Shown here: positions 5,612 through 8,378 of the stretch, piece after piece | Layout of the letters: each line of letters starts with the position of its first letter | How positions within the stretch are numbered: position 1 is the stretch's first letter | DNA from: Candidatus Moraniibacteriota bacterium | Lineage (GTDB): Bacteria > Patescibacteriota > Minisyncoccia > Moranbacterales > UBA2206 | DNA length: 8,378 nt | Assembly (NCBI GenBank): GCA_003543115.1 | Contig: DPJH01000018.1 | Location: 736-9,113 of the forward strand | Direction: 5' to 3' | Program-made: the position numbers and the translations under genes | The notes under the pieces: model-generated | What the model saw: the letters and a program-made list of their open reading frames with translations, nothing else | The model's database searches: none | Told to the model about the DNA's origin: nothing

Positions 5612-7675
5612 TTAGACATCAAGATTCTTAACGCTCTTGGCATGCGTCTGAATGAACCTTCTTCTTGGCTCTACTTCAGAACCCATCAACACATCAAACA
5701 TCTTATCTGCAGCTTCAGCGTCTTCAATGGAAACCTGGAGCATCAAACGATTTCCCGGATCCATAGTAGTCTCCCATAACTGCTCTGGATTCATTTCTCC
5801 GAGACCTTTGTATCTTTGTATATTTATACCCAAAGACTTTTCTTCTGTATCTTTTTGCTCATCATCTTCGTCAGTTTCCATTACAATATTTTCTTTTTCT
5901 TGGCTCTCTTCTTTTTTCGCATTCTTTTTCTGTTCTTTATTTTTTCCTAAAGCTATTTTTATTTTATCTACAGCTATATTTTTTTCTTCTTCCGTATAAA
6001 CATACTGAACATCCTTTCCTTTCTGAATCCTATATAATGGAGGTTGAGCAATGTAAATATAGCCCCTATTAATTAATTCTTCATAGTAGCGATAGAAAAA
6101 CGTTAAAAGAAGAGTTCTAATATGAGAACCGTCCACATCGGCATCGGCCATAATAATGATCCTTTGATATCGCAATTTTTCAATATTAAAGCTATCTCCG
6201 ATCCCCGCTCCCAATGCTATAATAATTGGCTTCAGAGTGTCCGATTTTACCACCTTATCCAAAGTGGTTTTTTCCACATTCACTAATTTACCGCGCAAAG
6301 GCAAAATTGCTTGAAATTTTCTATCTCTCCCTTGTTTCGCTGAACCACCAGCAGAGTCTCCCTCCACAATATATAGTTCTGATTCAGCCGGATTCTTTGA
6401 AGAACAATCGGCCAATTTCCCGGGCAAAGTCATTCCTTCCAGAGCACCTTTTCGAATAACCGCATCTTTAGCGGCCCTCGCAGCTATTCTCGCCTTGTTC
6501 GTCAATAAACATTTTCCAATAATAGCCTTGGCATTATTTGGATGTGATTCAAGGTAATCATTTAAGGCCTCTGCTGTTATGGCAGAAACGATTCCTCGCA
6601 TTTCACCGTTTCCTAACTTTGCTTTGGTTTGACCTTCAAACTGAGGGTTGCGCAATTTCACGCTAATGACAGCTGTTAATCCTTCTTGCAAATCTTCAGC
6701 TGTAAAGTTTTCGTCTTTTTCTTTTAGAATATTATTCTTTCTTGCATAGCTATTTATCACTCTCGTAAGAGCTGTTCTGAAGCCAACTTCATGCATTCCC
6801 CCTTCTGGAGTGAAAATATTATTGGCGAAAGAAAAAATATGTTCCTTATAGCTGTCAGTATATTGCATAGCAATTTCCACTACAGATTCCGTTTTTTCAT
6901 CTTCTTTTTCTACATAAAATGGAAATTCATTCTTAATCTCCTTGCCACGATTAAGAAATTTTATAAAAGAAGTTAAGCCTCCATCAAAAAGAAATCCATA
7001 AGCTTTTTCTTTTCCTGCTTCGCGTTCATCATATACTTTAATATGTATACCCTTAACTAAAAAGGCTTGATGTCTTACATAGGCTAATATTTTTTCCCAG
7101 TTATACTTTATTTCCGGAAAAATTTGAGGATCGGCTTGAAAAGAAATTTTTGTTCCAGTTTTTTCTGATTTTCCAATAACCTTCGGTTCATTGGTTTTTG
7201 GCACTCCTCTTTCAAACTCCATAACATATATTTTTTTGTCTCGACAAATCTCAGCCTTAGTCCAGACAGACAAAGCGTTCACCACAGAAACACCCACTCC
7301 ATGCAGGCCTCCAGAAATTTTATATCCATTTCCGCCAAATTTTCCTCCTGCATGCAACACAGTAAGAACGGTTTCTAGCGTTGATTTTTTTGTCTGGGGA
7401 TGAATTTCCACCGGGATACCTCTTCCATGATCAGAAATTTCTACAATATTGTCAGGCATAAGCCTCATAATTATTTCCTTTCCATAGCCAGCCATAGCCT
7501 CATCCACCGAATTATTGACGACCTCCCAAATGAGATGATGCAATCCTTCAGTTGAAGTTCCGCCGATATACATTCCTGGTCTTTTTCGCACAGGCTCAAG
7601 GCCCTCTAAAACTTGGATTGATTTAGCGGTATACTCACTTCCGTCTTTTACTTTTTTTTCTTTTTCAGTTGTCAT
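5612..7675 (-). CDS. gyrB: DNA gyrase subunit B
   Basis: ATPase subunit of gyrase; with GyrA it introduces negative supercoils into DNA in the cytoplasm. The 687 residues form a complete type IIA topoisomerase B subunit, shorter than E. coli GyrB (804). The GHKL ATPase domain shows EVVNNSVDEA (E51, N55, D58), DHGRGIP (82-88; DNGRGIP in many relatives) and SGGLHGVGVSVVNALS (121-136). R145 aligns with E. coli R136, the aminocoumarin-contact residue. The TOPRIM domain shows EGDSAGGSAKQGRDR (catalytic E438) and MADADVDGSH (D511, D513, D515). A charged linker rich in Lys and Glu/Asp (about 577-612) precedes QRYKGLGEMNPEQLWETTMDP (from 620), which favours GyrB over ParE. The C-terminus EPRRRFIQTHAKSVKNLDV is typical. 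The ATG at 7675 has no Shine-Dalgarno, and the 105-nt upstream gap has several TATAAA-like boxes, none clearly a promoter. gyrA is not in the window. Confidence 0.98.
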   Translation of the reverse strand: MTTEKEKKVKDGSEYTAKSIQVLEGLEPVRKRPGMYIGGTSTEGLHHLIWEVVNNSVDEAMAGYGKEIIMRLMPDNIVEISDHGRGIPVEIHPQTKKSTLETVLTVLHAGGKFGGNGYKISGGLHGVGVSVVNALSVWTKAEICRDKKIYVMEFERGVPKTNEPKVIGKSEKTGTKISFQADPQIFPEIKYNWEKILAYVRHQAFLVKGIHIKVYDEREAGKEKAYGFLFDGGLTSFIKFLNRGKEIKNEFPFYVEKEDEKTESVVEIAMQYTDSYKEHIFSFANNIFTPEGGMHEVGFRTALTRVINSYARKNNILKEKDENFTAEDLQEGLTAVISVKLRNPQFEGQTKAKLGNGEMRGIVSAITAEALNDYLESHPNNAKAIIGKCLLTNKARIAARAAKDAVIRKGALEGMTLPGKLADCSSKNPAESELYIVEGDSAGGSAKQGRDRKFQAILPLRGKLVNVEKTTLDKVVKSDTLKPIIIALGAGIGDSFNIEKLRYQRIIIMADADVDGSHIRTLLLTFFYRYYEELINRGYIYIAQPPLYRIQKGKDVQYVYTEEEKNIAVDKIKIALGKNKEQKKNAKKEESQEKENIVMETDEDDEQKDTEEKSLGINIQRYKGLGEMNPEQLWETTMDPGNRLMLQVSIEDAEAADKMFDVLMGSEVEPRRRFIQTHAKSVKNLDV

Positions 7676-7780
7676 AATATTTTACAAAAATTTTATAATT
7701 TTTTAACTTTATAAATGATATTATTTTTTCATATTCTAAAATCATTTAAAAAATTAAAAAAGCGGAAATTAAAAATTCTA

Positions 7781-8152
7781 TCAGTCTCTAGACACGAAAT
7801 AAAGTTCAATAATGAAGGTTCCGAACATTAACAATAATCCATCCCACCAAATTAAAATTCTAAAGCTTTGCAAAATGAGGATTCCAATAGAGAAAAGAGC
7901 AAGCAATATTCCCTGTCTAAAGCTTAGTCCTATACTGGAAAAATTGTTCTCTGCATTCACATTGCTTTTTCTTAATCGCAAAAGCAATAGATTGAAAAAA
8001 CCACTCAAAAAAAAGAATGCGCTTAAATAGAAAATTATCTTTCCTACCAATCCTGAGCTGTCAGGGTCTACAAGCTTGACTACCGCAACAAACACACCAA
8101 AAGAAAGTAAAGTTAAGATACGGATTCCCCAGATATAAGCCCTTAGAGACAT
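7781..8152 (-). CDS. Conserved small four-helix membrane protein
   Basis: A 123-residue integral membrane protein of unknown function. Four hydrophobic helices are visible at about 10-28, 38-58, 80-97 and 100-119. The loop between helices 2 and 3 is polar (RLRKSNVNAENN). Distinctive motifs are MSLRAYIWG at the start, VDPDSSG after helix 1, SFRQG before helix 3, and QSFRILIWWDGLL bridging helices 3 and 4. I recall similar proteins from Parcubacteria genomes, but I know no assigned function. The charged motifs next to the membrane (R79, R98, D104) could mark a functional face; this is inference. It ends in TGA immediately followed by TAG. It lies 105 nt upstream of gyrB with no clear terminator between, so partial co-transcription is possible. 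The start at 8152 fits the conserved N-terminus, though it lacks a Shine-Dalgarno. Confidence 0.9.
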   Translation of the reverse strand: MSLRAYIWGIRILTLLSFGVFVAVVKLVDPDSSGLVGKIIFYLSAFFFLSGFFNLLLLRLRKSNVNAENNFSSIGLSFRQGILLALFSIGILILQSFRILIWWDGLLLMFGTFIIELYFVSRD

Positions 8153-8255
8153 AATTAAAATTTATTTTACTTTTTATATTCTGTATTTTAATATTCCCAT
8201 CGAAAATGAAAACAAAATCCAACCAAAAGACTTTGGCACGAAGACTTACTAATAC

Positions 8256-8284
8256 ATTATAATCTATTTTTGCTATTTTTGCAA
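8256..8284 (-). promoter_or_regulatory. Sigma70-type promoter of the small membrane-protein gene
   Basis: On the minus strand TTGCAA (8279-8284) is followed after exactly 17 nt by TATAAT (8256-8261). This is the best promoter match in the window. The predicted start near 8249 gives a leader of about 97 nt. That leader contains a weak imperfect hairpin (CCAAA/TTTGG, 8223-8236) and no recognised riboswitch. Confidence 0.72.
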
Positions 8285-8306
8285 AGGCTTAAATAAAGCA
8301 AAAAAC

Positions 8307-8338
8307 AAAAAAATCCGTCTTAATTTTAAGCTTTTTTT
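8307..8338 (-). terminator. Weak terminator-like hairpin near the right edge
   Basis: An A-run (minus strand, opposite 8332-8338), a small inverted repeat (CTTAA/TTAAG, 8319-8330) and a T-run (opposite 8307-8313) can nest into an AT-only hairpin with a U-tract. The central loop is too tight and the stem has almost no GC, so this is marginal. It would fit the end of a gene entering from the right edge. Confidence 0.25.
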
Positions 8339-8347
8339 ACTTATTCT

Positions 8348-8378
8348 TTATATCCCTACGGCCTCGTCACCGCCTGAT
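8348..8378 (-). other. Less AT-rich right edge, possible tail of another minus-strand gene
   Basis: The last 25 or so bases are markedly richer in GC than anything nearby. One minus-strand frame reads SGGDEAVGI and then TAA at 8348-8350; the other two minus-strand frames also hit stops within this stretch. It could be a gene's 3' end or part of an RNA gene or repeat outside the window. The fragment is too short to identify. Confidence 0.25.

Noticed and set aside
7676..7780. Terminator or promoter between the small membrane protein and gyrB
   Set aside because: The region is almost all A/T with many partial TATAAA matches. No inverted repeat with a GC stem and no -35/-10 pair stood out from the background.
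8340..8378. tRNA or rRNA end at the less AT-rich right edge
   Set aside because: There is no T-loop motif, CCA end or recognisable rRNA segment in the bases available.

Overview
This AT-rich window carries four protein genes, all on the minus strand, packed with short spacers. In transcription order they are a small four-helix membrane protein (8152-7781), gyrB (7675-5612), a secreted beta-rich protein (5387-4704) and a very large surface protein that starts at 4608 and runs off the left edge without a stop (at least 1536 codons). Base composition, the small-membrane-protein family, the style of the surface modules (RCC1 blades, QVRTA/W-x-x-W modules, FN3 domains) and the compact GyrB point to a Candidate Phyla Radiation bacterium (Patescibacteria), probably near Parcubacteria. 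This is an inference from family resemblance. The standard genetic code fits: the 1536-codon frame has no in-frame TGA, glycine uses GGN codons, and a TGA ends the 123-aa protein. That argues against the TGA=Gly lineages (Gracilibacteria, Absconditabacteria).

Right part (5612-8378): the membrane protein has a good sigma70-type promoter (TTGCAA, 17 nt, TATAAT). No clear terminator separates it from gyrB, so read-through into gyrB is possible. gyrB is complete, has intact ATPase and TOPRIM motifs, and ends in a clear hairpin terminator at 5558-5590. The extreme right edge holds about 30 less AT-rich bases, possibly the tail of another minus-strand gene.

Left part (1-5444): two exported proteins, each with its own TATAAT box. 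The first has a cleavable signal peptide. The second is the main object of interest. It has a basic cytoplasmic tail of about 70 residues and one membrane helix, followed outside by a short module, 14 RCC1-type blades, and a series of beta-sandwich modules ending in FN3 domains. The 14 blades match position by position with a period of seven (1/8, 3/10, 5/12, 6/13, 7/14), so they look like two complete seven-bladed propellers made by duplicating one. This is best read as a cell-surface display or adhesion protein; its ligand is unknown.

No tRNA, rRNA, CRISPR array, insertion sequence or origin was recognised. No intergenic stretch exceeds about 200 bases.
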